From Neobacillus driksii (lineage in GTDB: Bacteria; Bacillota; Bacilli; Bacillales; Cytobacillaceae): 64,000 bases of DNA. This document shows, piece after piece, positions 42,592 through 51,333 of the stretch. Below the pieces are notes generated by a model. That model was not told the origin of the DNA. It ran no database searches and saw only the letters and a list, made by a program, of their open reading frames with translations. The number at the start of each line of letters is the position of its first letter. Positions within the stretch are counted from its first letter, which is position 1. The position numbers were made by a program, and so were the translations under genes. The stretch is from contig NZ_JACCBX010000012.1 in the NCBI RefSeq assembly GCF_013409995.1, positions 145,648 through 209,647 on the forward strand, in the 5' to 3' direction.

Positions 42592-44061
42592 ATGGAAAAT
42601 CCAAAGCTAAGGAAATATCTCGATCATTGGATTGAGGAAGCGACGATCACTCAAATGCATGAGAAAATGACATCTGGAGAGCTTACATCTAGAGAACTTG
42701 TAATGATGTATCTACATAGAATTTCTGTTTATGATAAAAATATTCACTCCATCCTTGAGGTCAACCCTGATGCGCTTCATATCGCATCTGCACTTGACGC
42801 TGAACGGAAGGAGACGGGAGCACGCAGTTTATTGCACGGTATTCCCATTTTAATTAAAGACAATATTGATACTGCAGATAAAATGCATACAAGCGCTGGC
42901 TCATTAGCATTAAAGGATTCCATTGCGTTAAGAGATTCTTATGTGGCGGATCAGCTTCGTGCAGCAGGAGCAGTCATTCTTGGTAAAACCAATATGACAG
43001 AGTGGGCAAACTTTATGGCTTATGGGATGAAAAGTGGCTATAGCTCGCGCGGCGGTCAGGTATTAAATCCTTATGGTCCAGGACAATTTGATGCTGGAGG
43101 ATCTAGTTCAGGTTCTGGTGCTGCTATTGCTGCAAATTTGGCAGCTGCGGCGATTGGAACAGAAACATCTGGATCGATCTTGAATCCATCCTGCCAAAAC
43201 TCATTAGTCGGAATTAAACCGACAGTGGGTCTAATCAGCAGGAGAGGTATCATACCGATTGCGCATACTCAGGATACAGCCGGACCAATGGCTAGGACTG
43301 TTAGAGACGCAGCTATTCTCTTGAATGTTTTGACAGGAAGAGATGAGGAAGATCCAATAACCAAAACGAATCCACTAGCTGATAAAGACTTTACCGAACA
43401 TTTACGTAAAGATGGACTCAAGGGGAAACGGATAGGCATAGCCTTAGCTGGATTCACCGAACATTTAAGTGAAGATATGCTTAAGATTTTCCATGATGCT
43501 GTTGCTGTTTTGGAGGCAGCGGGTGCGGAGATCTTTGAACATATAGAGATACCATCTGCAAATGCCAAGTGGCGGTATGACGTTTTAACCTATGAATTTA
43601 AACCTGACTTAAACGCATATTTAAACAATCTTCATCCATCTATAACCATTAGATCATTGAATGATTTAATTCAATTTAATAAGGAAAATGAAGCAACAAT
43701 GCTTAAATATGGACAGGAAGTCCTGATTCAATCCGCTACAACTAGTGGTTCTTTAACAGAAGCAGATTATGTAAATTCGTTGGAATTTGATCTTTATCAT
43801 TCCACCGAACAAGGAATTGATTATGCGCTTGAGAAGTATCAATTAGATGTTATTCTGTTTCCTAGTGAAGAGGCCTCACATATTAGTGCGAAAGCTGGCT
43901 ATCCGACCATTGCAGTACCTGCTGGTTATACAACTATAGGAGAACCTGTTGGAATTACTTTTGCCGGAAGCGCCTATAGTGAACCAACCCTGATTGAAGC
44001 GGCTTTTGCGTTCGAACAATTAACAAAGTTCCGTAAAGCACCAGTTCTAAGGGGAGAATAA
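42592..44061 (+). CDS. amidase signature family protein (GatA-like)
   Basis: This 489-aa amidase-signature enzyme uses a Ser-cisSer-Lys triad: Lys89 in LIKDNID, and the serine-rich loop GGSSSGSGAAIAA near 169-178 with the nucleophile in GTETSGSILNPS. It lacks a GatB/GatC partner nearby, so it is a free amidase acting on small amides or peptides rather than the tRNA amidotransferase. No signal peptide is present. The ATG follows a strong G-rich RBS (GGGGGGAG). Confidence 0.85.
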   Translation: MENPKLRKYLDHWIEEATITQMHEKMTSGELTSRELVMMYLHRISVYDKNIHSILEVNPDALHIASALDAERKETGARSLLHGIPILIKDNIDTADKMHTSAGSLALKDSIALRDSYVADQLRAAGAVILGKTNMTEWANFMAYGMKSGYSSRGGQVLNPYGPGQFDAGGSSSGSGAAIAANLAAAAIGTETSGSILNPSCQNSLVGIKPTVGLISRRGIIPIAHTQDTAGPMARTVRDAAILLNVLTGRDEEDPITKTNPLADKDFTEHLRKDGLKGKRIGIALAGFTEHLSEDMLKIFHDAVAVLEAAGAEIFEHIEIPSANAKWRYDVLTYEFKPDLNAYLNNLHPSITIRSLNDLIQFNKENEATMLKYGQEVLIQSATTSGSLTEADYVNSLEFDLYHSTEQGIDYALEKYQLDVILFPSEEASHISAKAGYPTIAVPAGYTTIGEPVGITFAGSAYSEPTLIEAAFAFEQLTKFRKAPVLRGE

Positions 44062-44114
44062 CTTCAATTATTTTCACTCATACTATATGTATTCTCTACA
44101 AAGGAGATGATAGT

Positions 44115-44249
44115 ATGGGTAGACAAAAACTCGGTAACGCCAATGCCCAGCGAAATAACAATCGTAAAAAGGCAATGAGAACGCCTGAAGAACTGGTTGA
44201 ATTTGAAACTGGAGAAAAATTAAAACGTAACCGTCCGCATGGAAAATAA
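44115..44249 (+). CDS. small basic protein, 44 aa
   Basis: The AAGGAGATGATAGT sequence gives a near-ideal RBS before ATG 44115. The 44 residues are hydrophilic and rich in Asn, Arg and Lys (MGRQKLGNANAQRNNNRKK), with PEELVEFETGEKLK in the middle. No family is firmly recognised; composition and size resemble minor small acid-soluble or spore-associated proteins of bacilli. It follows the amidase gene by 53 bases and has its own terminator. Confidence 0.8.
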   Translation: MGRQKLGNANAQRNNNRKKAMRTPEELVEFETGEKLKRNRPHGK

Positions 44250-44253
44250 AGAA

Positions 44254-44290
44254 AGCGCCTCCTGACAAGGGAGGCGTTTCATTTTTTGTG
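44254..44290 (+). terminator. terminator of the 44-aa protein gene
   Basis: CGCCTCC / GGAGGCG with a seven-base loop, then TTTCATTTTTT. Confidence 0.85.
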
Positions 44291-44294
44291 AATT

Positions 44295-44405
44295 TGTAGA
44301 TATATTCCTAAAATGTGTAGATAAACTTTATAATTTGTAGATATATCTAGAAGTGTGTAGATAAAACGAGTATGGTGTAGATATTTCCCAATATTGTGTA
44401 GATAT
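44295..44405. repeat. second phased TGTAGATA repeat array, six copies, 20-21-bp period
   Basis: TGTAGATA begins at 44295, 44316, 44336, 44356, 44376 and 44397. Spacings are 20 or 21 bases. The core is the same as in the array at 32101, but the intervening bases differ. It fills the convergent gap between the 44-aa gene and yhfW. Confidence 0.92.
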
Positions 44406-44413
44406 CGTGAATC

Positions 44414-45949
44414 TTATTGTCCATCAGCCACATTCTTTAGTGCCTTTTTTGCTGGTCCTTCGATTACTGCTCCATCATAAGCAAATCGCGAACCATGACA
44501 CGGGCAATCCCATGATTTTTCTGCATGATTCCATTCACATTCACAGCCTAAATGCGTACAAGTGGTATCCACAATGTACAGCTTTCCGTTTTCATCCTTG
44601 TAGGCGCCTGCACGCTGCCCTTTATGCATGACAACAGAACCTTCTCCATTCACTAAATCCCCAGGATCCTTTGGTACAAACTCAAGTTTTCCTTTTATCA
44701 TATGCTTGGCCACGTCCGCATTGGTTGAAATAAACGATTTAATATCTGGGTCCGCATCAAAACGTGATGGAGTATACAATTCCTTATAGGGATTATCGCG
44801 ATTTAATACATAATCAGTAAGGAGATGGGCTGCAAGAATTCCCGAAGTCATTCCCCACTTTTTATAACCAGTTGCAACTAAAATATGCTCTTTATCTCTT
44901 GTGAGTGGACCAATGTAAGGCACCTTGTCCAATGTCACTAAATCCTGTGCAGACCACCGGTAGTGATATTCAGAAAGGTCAAACACATCTTTTGCAAAGT
45001 TCTCAAGTGCAACATAGTGACTGAGCGTATCAACGCCCTGACCTGTCTTATGATTTTCGCCGCCAAGTATAAGGAGATTTCCCCCATCAATCGGTGTATA
45101 GCGAATGGAGCGTGACGGACTGTCAGCACTGATATACATTCCGCCGGGATATTCCTTATTGGTTTTAATCCCGATGGCGTAAGACCTTTCCGCGTACATT
45201 CTAGCAAAATAGAGACCTGGTTTATCATAAAATGGGAAATGGGAGGCAATAATCACCTGTTTACATGCAACTTTATTTCCCCCCTTAATCTTAACTTTTG
45301 GCTGGGCAGATTCGACATCCTCAATTCCTGCTGCAACCGAATTTTCATAAACCTTACACCCCGCCTTGATTGCCTCTTCTAAAAGTCCTTTTAAAAATTT
45401 CAGTGGATGGTATTGTGCCTGGTTACGCATTAACAACGCAGACTTTATTTGTATATCAAATGGAATGTTTCCTACTAAGTCACCATCAATCCCCAGCCTT
45501 TGATAAGCTGACATTTCCGTTTCAAGTTTCTTATCATACTGATCAGATGTTGCATAAACAAACGCATCTTGTTTGCTAAAATCACAATCTATTCCTTTTT
45601 CATTTGATGTTCTCTCAACAAATTTAATCGCACTAGAAGTGGACTCGAAATATAACTTAGCCTTATCCTCGCCAAAATGACTGATTAATTCATCGTAAAT
45701 TAATTCATGCTGAGCAGTCAGCTTCGCTGTTGTATGTCCTGTTGTCCCGTTTAACACACTGCCTGCTTCAATAATTGCGACCTTTACCCCTTCTTTGGCC
45801 AGCAAATAGGCGGCAGTAATACCTGTTATCCCAGCACCAACAATTGCCACGTCAACTGTAGTATCCTCATTTAATTTTTCAAACGTCGGTAATTCTATTT
45901 CACGCCAATAGGTTCTAGGAAAATGGTGGGTGCTTTCAGATGAGCTCAT
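44414..45949 (-). CDS. yhfW: FAD-dependent oxidoreductase with C-terminal Rieske domain (YhfW)
   Basis: This 511-aa protein has an N-terminal FAD-binding DAO domain (VAIVGAGITGITAAYLLAKEG near residue 33) and a C-terminal Rieske 2Fe-2S domain with CTHLGC and CPCHGSRF near 465-490. The fusion and length match B. subtilis YhfW. The substrate is unknown; DAO relatives oxidise amines or amino acids. It begins ATG behind TGGAGGAAAA. It is monocistronic, with its 3' end against the repeat array. Confidence 0.88.
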   Translation of the reverse strand: MSSSESTHHFPRTYWREIELPTFEKLNEDTTVDVAIVGAGITGITAAYLLAKEGVKVAIIEAGSVLNGTTGHTTAKLTAQHELIYDELISHFGEDKAKLYFESTSSAIKFVERTSNEKGIDCDFSKQDAFVYATSDQYDKKLETEMSAYQRLGIDGDLVGNIPFDIQIKSALLMRNQAQYHPLKFLKGLLEEAIKAGCKVYENSVAAGIEDVESAQPKVKIKGGNKVACKQVIIASHFPFYDKPGLYFARMYAERSYAIGIKTNKEYPGGMYISADSPSRSIRYTPIDGGNLLILGGENHKTGQGVDTLSHYVALENFAKDVFDLSEYHYRWSAQDLVTLDKVPYIGPLTRDKEHILVATGYKKWGMTSGILAAHLLTDYVLNRDNPYKELYTPSRFDADPDIKSFISTNADVAKHMIKGKLEFVPKDPGDLVNGEGSVVMHKGQRAGAYKDENGKLYIVDTTCTHLGCECEWNHAEKSWDCPCHGSRFAYDGAVIEGPAKKALKNVADGQ

Positions 45950-46041
45950 ATGTTTTCCTCCAGTACATAATCATATGATTAATTTTTCCAATTTTAAAGA
46001 AATCATGTAAAGGTTCTTTTTGAAAATTATTTGAAATGAAA

Positions 46042-46066
46042 AAGAACCCTGGCGTCCAGGGTTCTT
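46042..46066 (-). terminator. terminator of the 46-aa membrane protein gene
   Basis: AAGAACCCTGG / CCAGGGTTCTT with a three-base loop. On the minus strand a T-rich run follows. Confidence 0.85.
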
Positions 46067-46083
46067 CGCATTATTGTTATTGA

Positions 46084-46224
46084 TTATTCCATTTCTTTTT
46101 TTACAGGGTCAATACGGGTGGAGTCTTCAGAGTTAAGCGTCCCTCTTAAAAAATAAACCAATGTACCCCCAACAATACCAAGACAAATGATAAACCCAAT
46201 GGCAGTAACCCACCATCCAGCCAT
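46084..46224 (-). CDS. small single-helix membrane protein, 46 aa
   Basis: The frame starts at ATG 46224 behind GGGGGG on the minus strand. It begins MAGWWVTAIGFIICLGIVGG, one membrane helix, and ends in a charged tail with SEDSTRIDPVKKEME. It has its own terminator, which supports expression. No family is recognised. It lies between yhfW and the DUF1360 gene on the same strand. Confidence 0.75.
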   Translation of the reverse strand: MAGWWVTAIGFIICLGIVGGTLVYFLRGTLNSEDSTRIDPVKKEME

Positions 46225-46277
46225 TCAAATCCCCCCTTTTCTAATGTTTATGCAAAAGGGGGAGCGTTCTATTATAT

Positions 46278-46652
46278 TTATTTTTTCTTTTCTAAGTCTG
46301 CGTAATAATCTACCTTCTTAATGTTTACTCCAACAAAGGTTTCAATGATGGATTGACCGCCTGCGATGGAAAATATCAAAATGATTACAAACGTTACCCG
46401 GGGAAAAAGTAAATATCCGCCTCCAAGTAATATGGCGCTCCAAACTCCGGCACACCAATAACATTTCAATAAATACCCAAACATGCCTTTTGGCACTTCC
46501 TTCGTTTCGACTCCATGATTGGTCTCTACTTTAATTTTCTTCATAAATGGCTTCCGGATAAATTCCGTAATTTTATCAAAAACAATTAAATGGGTTAACC
46601 GATAGCTTGCCAAAATTAACATGACATAGGTAATCCACGAAATGTCTCTCAC
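46278..46652 (-). CDS. DUF1360 membrane protein (YngL-like)
   Basis: The 124-aa protein has about three membrane helices and the segment ASYRLTHLIVFDKI followed by KCYWCAGVWSA, which matches DUF1360. The family is linked to sporulation in bacilli but has no known function. GTG 46652 is chosen since CGGAGG lies just upstream; the frame could extend to 46790 only by running through the promoter region of the divergent LysM-CAP gene. Confidence 0.8.
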   Translation of the reverse strand: MRDISWITYVMLILASYRLTHLIVFDKITEFIRKPFMKKIKVETNHGVETKEVPKGMFGYLLKCYWCAGVWSAILLGGGYLLFPRVTFVIILIFSIAGGQSIIETFVGVNIKKVDYYADLEKKK

Positions 46653-46747
46653 ACTTTTTCCTCCGAACTTTACATAAAAAATTTTAGTTGGACACTCTGT
46701 ATATTTTGAACCTGAAATCAAAAATATATATCCGAGGAGGCGTAAAA

Positions 46748-47362
46748 ATGAAAAAATCATTTTGGATAAGTTTACTGTTTTTACTATCACTAATTAGCAT
46801 TCCAAATGTGTCGTTTGCCCAGCAAATTTACACCGTTCAACCAGGGGACACACTTTGGAAAATTGCAGTTCGTTACCAAGTCGGGATCTCTGAAATTATC
46901 TCAGCGAATCCCCAATTTAAGAACCCTAACCTGATTTACCCAGGGAATAAGGTTACAATTCCTAGTTATGATGCCACCAAAAATATTGAAAGCCAGGTCG
47001 TTCAACTAACGAATCAAGAACGAGCCAAAAGCGGTTTAAAAGCATTAACTCCAGACTGGGAGCTTTCCAGAGTTGCGCGTTATAAATCGGTGGACATGAG
47101 GGATAAAAACTATTTCAGTCACACTAGTCCGACATACGGCAGTCCATTTACCATGATGAAGAACTTTGGAATTTCTTATCGCTCTGCAGGTGAAAATATA
47201 GCAGCAGGGCAAACAACTGCACAGGAAGTTGTCCGGGCATGGATGAATAGCCCAGGTCACCGTGCCAATATATTAAGCACAAATTATACTCATATTGGTG
47301 TTGGATACGCACAAGGCGGATCCCAAAGACATTATTGGACACAGATGTTTATCTCTAAATAA
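46748..47362 (+). CDS. secreted LysM and CAP domain protein (YkwD/SafA-like)
   Basis: This 204-aa exported protein has a signal peptide (residues 1-24, ending in VSFAQQ) and one LysM domain (about 27-70; YTVQPGDTLWKIAVRYQ) that binds peptidoglycan. A CAP/SCP domain follows (about 80-204), with HTSPTYGSPF, AGENIAAG and WMNSPGHRANIL. ATG 46748 follows GAGGAGG. Such proteins are found in cell walls and spore coats. It is monocistronic, divergent from the DUF1360 gene. Confidence 0.9.
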   Translation: MKKSFWISLLFLLSLISIPNVSFAQQIYTVQPGDTLWKIAVRYQVGISEIISANPQFKNPNLIYPGNKVTIPSYDATKNIESQVVQLTNQERAKSGLKALTPDWELSRVARYKSVDMRDKNYFSHTSPTYGSPFTMMKNFGISYRSAGENIAAGQTTAQEVVRAWMNSPGHRANILSTNYTHIGVGYAQGGSQRHYWTQMFISK

Positions 47363-47369
47363 CCACAAG

Positions 47370-47405
47370 AAGGGTCAGTTCCTGCACAAGGGACTGACTC
47401 TTTCT
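47370..47405 (+). terminator. terminator of the LysM-CAP gene
   Basis: AGGGTCAGTTCC / GGACTGACTCTTT with a loop of about eight bases, including one G-U-type pair. Confidence 0.8.
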
Positions 47406-47502
47406 ACGTCTTGAGACTGATATGAAAATAAAGCGCTGGTTCGTTATGAGAAATTTGGAATAGAGGTAAGATGAAATCAAGATAAAGAAAGGAGGAAACA
47501 AA

Positions 47503-47850
47503 ATGAAAAAGTTTGGGTTACTTATAGCTGGCGGAATAGCAGCAATGATTTTACTTTCATCAATAGGTCCGATGGTAGGATTACTGGTTGGTTTTGCTGC
47601 ACTGTACTTCATTTTCAAACAGTTCTTAAAGGCTGAATCGACCGGAGGTAAAATTGTTCTCGGGATAATCGGTTTTTTTGTCCTAATGGCTTCTATTCAT
47701 AACGCTCCTGCTATTATTGGTGTTGTTGCTGCCTATGTACTTTATCTGGTTTATAAAAACTGGAATAGCAGTAAAAAGACTGTTGTAAAAGAGGAGTCTG
47801 ACCCTTTTGTAAATTTCGAAAAACAATGGAATGAATTAAATAAAAACTAA
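47503..47850 (+). CDS. lmo0954-type membrane protein of the Lia locus
   Basis: The 115-aa protein has three predicted helices (about residues 5-30, 33-48 and 52-75) and a charged C-terminal tail ending FEKQWNELNKN. It resembles the Lmo0954-type membrane proteins that sit ahead of PspA-like genes in bacilli and occupies the position of LiaI. It may recruit the PspA-like protein to the membrane. It is 19 bases upstream of the PspA gene, and AAAGGAGG precedes the ATG. Confidence 0.75.
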   Translation: MKKFGLLIAGGIAAMILLSSIGPMVGLLVGFAALYFIFKQFLKAESTGGKIVLGIIGFFVLMASIHNAPAIIGVVAAYVLYLVYKNWNSSKKTVVKEESDPFVNFEKQWNELNKN

Positions 47851-47869
47851 TCGAAGGAGAGATATAAAA

Positions 47870-48514
47870 ATGACAAACCTATTAACAAGAATTAAAGATA
47901 CGATTATGGCGGATTTACATGCTGCGGTTGATCAAAAAGAAAAGCAAAATCCAATTTCCCTGCTTAATCAATATCTTCGTCAATGTGAACAAGAGACTGA
48001 GAAAGTTAGAAAGCTTGTGGAACGGCAATACGCATTAAAAGATGAATTCACGAGAGAATATTCTCAAGCAGTGGAATTAGCAGAAAAGAGGAAATATCAG
48101 GCGGAGATTGCTTCTAAAGCGGGTGAAACTGAGCTGTATGAATTTGCTGCGGCAGAACATCAGCAATACTCAAGCCGTGTCGAACGTCTGGGGGCTTCAC
48201 TAGAGCAAGTGAAAGGTCAGCTTGGTGAATTAGAAAGAAAATATGAGGAAATGAAACATAAGTTAAAAGATATGCAAATCCGTCGATTGGAATTAATGGG
48301 TCGTGAGAATGTGACCCGTGCCAATCATCGAATGAATCAAGTATTGGACTCAAATCATACTGCTGGCAATGCAAACGCACGGTTTCAAGAAATTGATTCT
48401 TACTTGGATCGTTTAGATCATCAAGCAAAAAGTTCATATTACCGCGATACGATTGATGCCAAAATTGCACAACTAGAAAAAGAACTGAAATTAGAAGAAA
48501 GCAAGTCTATTTAA
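47870..48514 (+). CDS. liaH: PspA/IM30 family protein (LiaH-like)
   Basis: This 214-aa, almost entirely helical coiled-coil protein of the PspA/Vipp1/LiaH family assembles on stressed membranes. It begins TNLLTRIKDTIMADLHAAVDQ and has the usual heptad-rich core. Membrane stress caused by cell-wall antibiotics typically induces it through LiaFSR, whose genes follow after a gap holding a small inverted-repeat element. The symbol rests on family and context. Confidence 0.82.
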   Translation: MTNLLTRIKDTIMADLHAAVDQKEKQNPISLLNQYLRQCEQETEKVRKLVERQYALKDEFTREYSQAVELAEKRKYQAEIASKAGETELYEFAAAEHQQYSSRVERLGASLEQVKGQLGELERKYEEMKHKLKDMQIRRLELMGRENVTRANHRMNQVLDSNHTAGNANARFQEIDSYLDRLDHQAKSSYYRDTIDAKIAQLEKELKLEESKSI

Positions 48515-48522
48515 TAACAAAG

Positions 48523-48614
48523 GCTCTTTTCTTAAACTTTGTTGATTTTAGGAACAAAAAAATGGTTGTACTAAGTAACCGCAAGAAATAGAATAAATTT
48601 GATAAGAAAAGAGC
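48523..48614. mobile_element. candidate MITE-like element within the lia locus
   Basis: GGCTCTTTTCTTA at 48523-48535 and TAAGAAAAGAGCC at 48602-48614 are perfect 13-bp inverted repeats separated by 66 bases of non-coding DNA. The ends resemble insertion-sequence ends of bacilli. No clear target-site duplication is visible. It could instead be a long hairpin terminator. Confidence 0.5.
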
Positions 48615-48724
48615 CAGCAAACTATAATCCGAAGTGCAAAATAACTTTTACCACGTTAAATTCGGCTTTAAGATTTTTACAACAATCTTTACGAACATAG
48701 ACTAAATAAAACATGGTATTCTAT

Positions 48725-48752
48725 AAAGGTGCAGCCTTATGCACCTTTTTGG
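48725..48752 (+). terminator. hairpin upstream of liaF
   Basis: AAAGGTGCA / TGCACCTTT with a six-base loop and T-run separates the liaH unit from liaFSR. Confidence 0.85.
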
Positions 48753-48795
48753 CCTAACTATCAAACATGATTAAAATGAAGGGGAGGGTGGCCAG

Positions 48796-49530
48796 ATGTT
48801 TAAAAATACAAAGAATAATTATACAGAATGGCTTGTTATCATTGGGGTTGTCGTTCTTTTGCTAGAGGTTTTATTTTTTAACAGTGGTCTTGTTTTCTCC
48901 CTTTTATTTTCTTGTGGAATGATCTATTTAGGTCGAAAAAGAACTGGAAAAAAATTTGGTAAGTTTCTTTTCTTCGCGGGTATAATTTCATTCATCATCC
49001 ATGTGTTTAGCATGATGACCTTTAGATTTTTACTGCTTGCAATACTCATACATTTTATCATTCAATATACTAACTCCAAAAAGAATCCAAATAAGATTGC
49101 ACTAGATATCAAAGAATCAGAGCATGCTCTGCAAGAAGAGACACTGATTAAGACCAAGCCGCTCTTTGAGAATATATTTTTCGGGCAGCAAAAAACCCCA
49201 AGCAGTGTTTATGAATGGAATGACATTAACATCCAATCTGGTATTGGAGATACAATAATCGATTTAAGTTATACAGTTTTACCGAAGGGTGAAACGATTA
49301 TCTTTATCCGAAATGTTATTGGCAATATCCAAATCCAAATACCTTATGAAATAGAAGTAAGCGTTCATCACTCATCTGTTATTGGTGCCACAACGGTTCT
49401 AGAAAATCATCAAGCTCAGGTTTTTAACCAAGCTTTCCACCTTAAGACAGCAGACTATGACCATGCAGAGCAAAAGATTAAAATCTTTACCTCGTTGTTG
49501 GTGGGCAATTTAGAGGTGAGCCGGATATGA
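48796..49530 (+). CDS. liaF: LiaF, negative regulator of the LiaSR two-component system
   Basis: The 244-aa protein has about four N-terminal membrane helices (residues 10-95) and a C-terminal DUF2154/LiaF domain of beta strands (about 120-244; SGIGDTIIDLSYTVLPKGE and IIFIRNVIGNIQIQIPYEIE in part). In B. subtilis LiaF keeps LiaS in its phosphatase state. The ATG follows GGGGAGGGTGG. Its end overlaps liaS. Confidence 0.88.
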   Translation: MFKNTKNNYTEWLVIIGVVVLLLEVLFFNSGLVFSLLFSCGMIYLGRKRTGKKFGKFLFFAGIISFIIHVFSMMTFRFLLLAILIHFIIQYTNSKKNPNKIALDIKESEHALQEETLIKTKPLFENIFFGQQKTPSSVYEWNDINIQSGIGDTIIDLSYTVLPKGETIIFIRNVIGNIQIQIPYEIEVSVHHSSVIGATTVLENHQAQVFNQAFHLKTADYDHAEQKIKIFTSLLVGNLEVSRI

Positions 49531-50579
49531 GCACAATCCAAAGACAGGTTGTATGGAATATCGCTTCTTCAATCATGATTGCTATCGTTGTTGCCGCTGC
49601 CTTTTTCATTGTTTTTCCGATTTCAGACTGGTCTGAACTTTGGAACCGGCAATTTATGGATATTCCATTTATCATATTTATTCCGGCATTCAGCATTGCT
49701 ACTGGTATACTATTGGGCGTTTTTTCAGGTATATACTGGAGAAGACAGTTCCAGGGTGTCGAGCATTCATTGCACCAGTTAGAGCAAGGGAAGCAAATTG
49801 GTTCTGACGAAAAGCAAGCCATTTCGGAAATGCAGAGTATAGCGGAACAAATTGATAGAATTGGCAGGCAAATGTCGGAACAAGCCAAACTTTCACAACG
49901 ACTGGCTACAGAAAAGGTTGAAGATCAGGAAGCGAGGATTCAAGAAATCATTGAACAAGAACGAAACCGGCTCGCCCGCGAGTTACATGATTCCGTCAGT
50001 CAGCAATTATTTGCTGCTTCGATGATGATGTCGGCCATCAATACAACTCGACAAGGTGCAAATGAAGAGGATAGGGAAGCTAAACAGTTGAAAATGGTGG
50101 AGGAAATGATTCACCAATCACAACTTGAAATGCGTGCCCTGCTTCTTCATTTGCGTCCAGTTGCGTTAAAAAATAAAACGCTTCAAGAAGGAATTGAAGA
50201 GTTATTAATCGAATTATCACAGAAAGTAACAATGGAAATTAAGTGGAAAGTAGAAGCATTTCCACTTGATAAAGGTATTGAGGATCATCTTTTCCGGATC
50301 CTCCAAGAGTCTGTATCCAATACACTTCGGCATTCCAAAGCAAATAAACTTGAGGTTTTATTGATAAAGCGGGATGACCTTGTCATTTTAAGAATTGTTG
50401 ATGACGGGGTAGGTTTTGAAGTTGAAACAAAAAAGGCTGGATCATATGGAATGCAGAATATGCATGAGAGGGCGCTAGAGGTTGGCGGCACTTTAAAGGT
50501 AATTAGTGTAAAGAGTAAAGGTACAAGGCTTGAAGTGAAGGTACCTGTTATGACAAATGGAGATGGTGTAAATGATTAG
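49527..50579 (+). CDS. liaS: LiaS sensor histidine kinase
   Basis: This 350-aa intramembrane-sensing kinase has two N-terminal helices with a short external loop, then a linker and HisKA_3 with His154 in RELHDSVSQQLF. The HATPase domain includes RILQESVSNTLRHSKA, DDGVGF and GMQNMHERA. It overlaps liaF (ATGA) and liaR, so the three are coupled. It responds to cell-envelope stress such as lipid II-binding antibiotics. Confidence 0.9.
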   Translation: MSTIQRQVVWNIASSIMIAIVVAAAFFIVFPISDWSELWNRQFMDIPFIIFIPAFSIATGILLGVFSGIYWRRQFQGVEHSLHQLEQGKQIGSDEKQAISEMQSIAEQIDRIGRQMSEQAKLSQRLATEKVEDQEARIQEIIEQERNRLARELHDSVSQQLFAASMMMSAINTTRQGANEEDREAKQLKMVEEMIHQSQLEMRALLLHLRPVALKNKTLQEGIEELLIELSQKVTMEIKWKVEAFPLDKGIEDHLFRILQESVSNTLRHSKANKLEVLLIKRDDLVILRIVDDGVGFEVETKKAGSYGMQNMHERALEVGGTLKVISVKSKGTRLEVKVPVMTNGDGVND

Positions 50580-51204
50580 AGTAGTATTTGTTGATGATCA
50601 TGAGATGGTGAGAATTGGAGTCTCCGCTTTTTTATCCGCACAGCCAGACATTCAAGTAGTGGGTGAGGCTGCTGATGGAAAAAAGGGCGTGGAATTGGCC
50701 CTTGAGCTCAGACCTGATATTATTTTAATGGATTTAGTCATGAAGGAAATGGACGGGATCGAGGCAACAAAGCAAATCATCGAAAAATGGCCAGAGGCAA
50801 AAGTAATCATTGTCACCAGCTTTTTGGATGATGAAAAGGTTTACCCTGCATTAGAAGCCGGTGCTACTAGTTATATGCTAAAAACGTCAAAAGCAGATGA
50901 AATTGCCAATGCTGTTCGCGCTACATATCATGGACAGTCCGTTCTTGAGCCTGAAGTAACAGGAAAAATGATGGTTAAAATGCGCCAGAAACAAAAGCAT
51001 CAGCCACATGAAGAACTAACCAGCCGCGAAATGGAAATATTAATGTTAATGGCAGAGGGTAAAACGAACCAGGACATTGCTGATGAACTATATATTGCAT
51101 TGAAAACGGTAAAAACCCATGTCAGTAATATACTAAGTAAACTTAACGTCCAAGACCGAACACAGGCAGTCATATATGCTTTTAAACACTCATTAATAAA
51201 ATAA
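50572..51204 (+). CDS. liaR: LiaR response regulator
   Basis: This 210-aa NarL-family regulator has a receiver domain (FVDDHEMVRIGV) with the phospho-accepting aspartate in IILMDLVMKEMDG and a LuxR helix-turn-helix (SREMEILMLMAEGKTNQDIA). It is coupled to liaS by an eight-base overlap. It should activate the upstream liaI-like/liaH unit when phosphorylated. I could not confirm a LiaR box upstream of 47503. Confidence 0.9.
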   Translation: MIRVVFVDDHEMVRIGVSAFLSAQPDIQVVGEAADGKKGVELALELRPDIILMDLVMKEMDGIEATKQIIEKWPEAKVIIVTSFLDDEKVYPALEAGATSYMLKTSKADEIANAVRATYHGQSVLEPEVTGKMMVKMRQKQKHQPHEELTSREMEILMLMAEGKTNQDIADELYIALKTVKTHVSNILSKLNVQDRTQAVIYAFKHSLIK

Positions 51205-51208
51205 CTCT

Positions 51209-51246
51209 AAAAACTTTCCAACCTGAATAGTTGGAAAGTTTTTTTA
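51209..51246 (+). terminator. terminator of liaFSR
   Basis: AAAAACTTTCCAA / TTGGAAAGTTTTT with a nine-base loop and long T-run. Confidence 0.92.
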
Positions 51247-51254
51247 ATTAGCTA

Positions 51255-51304
51255 TTGAAAACCATTATCATTTGCTGATATGATAATGGTGAGAATGATT
51301 ATCA
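51255..51304 (+). promoter_or_regulatory. Fur-controlled promoter of efeOBU
   Basis: A TTGAAA (51255) / N18 / TATGAT (51279) promoter is interlaced with Fur boxes. CCATTATCA and TGATAATGG form an inverted pair at 51262-51289, and TGAGAATGATTATCA at 51290-51304 matches the known 7-1-7 Fur site TGATAATNATTATCA with one change. Confidence 0.75.
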
Positions 51305-51333
51305 TTATTAGTGTTAATGGGGGATATGTAGAT

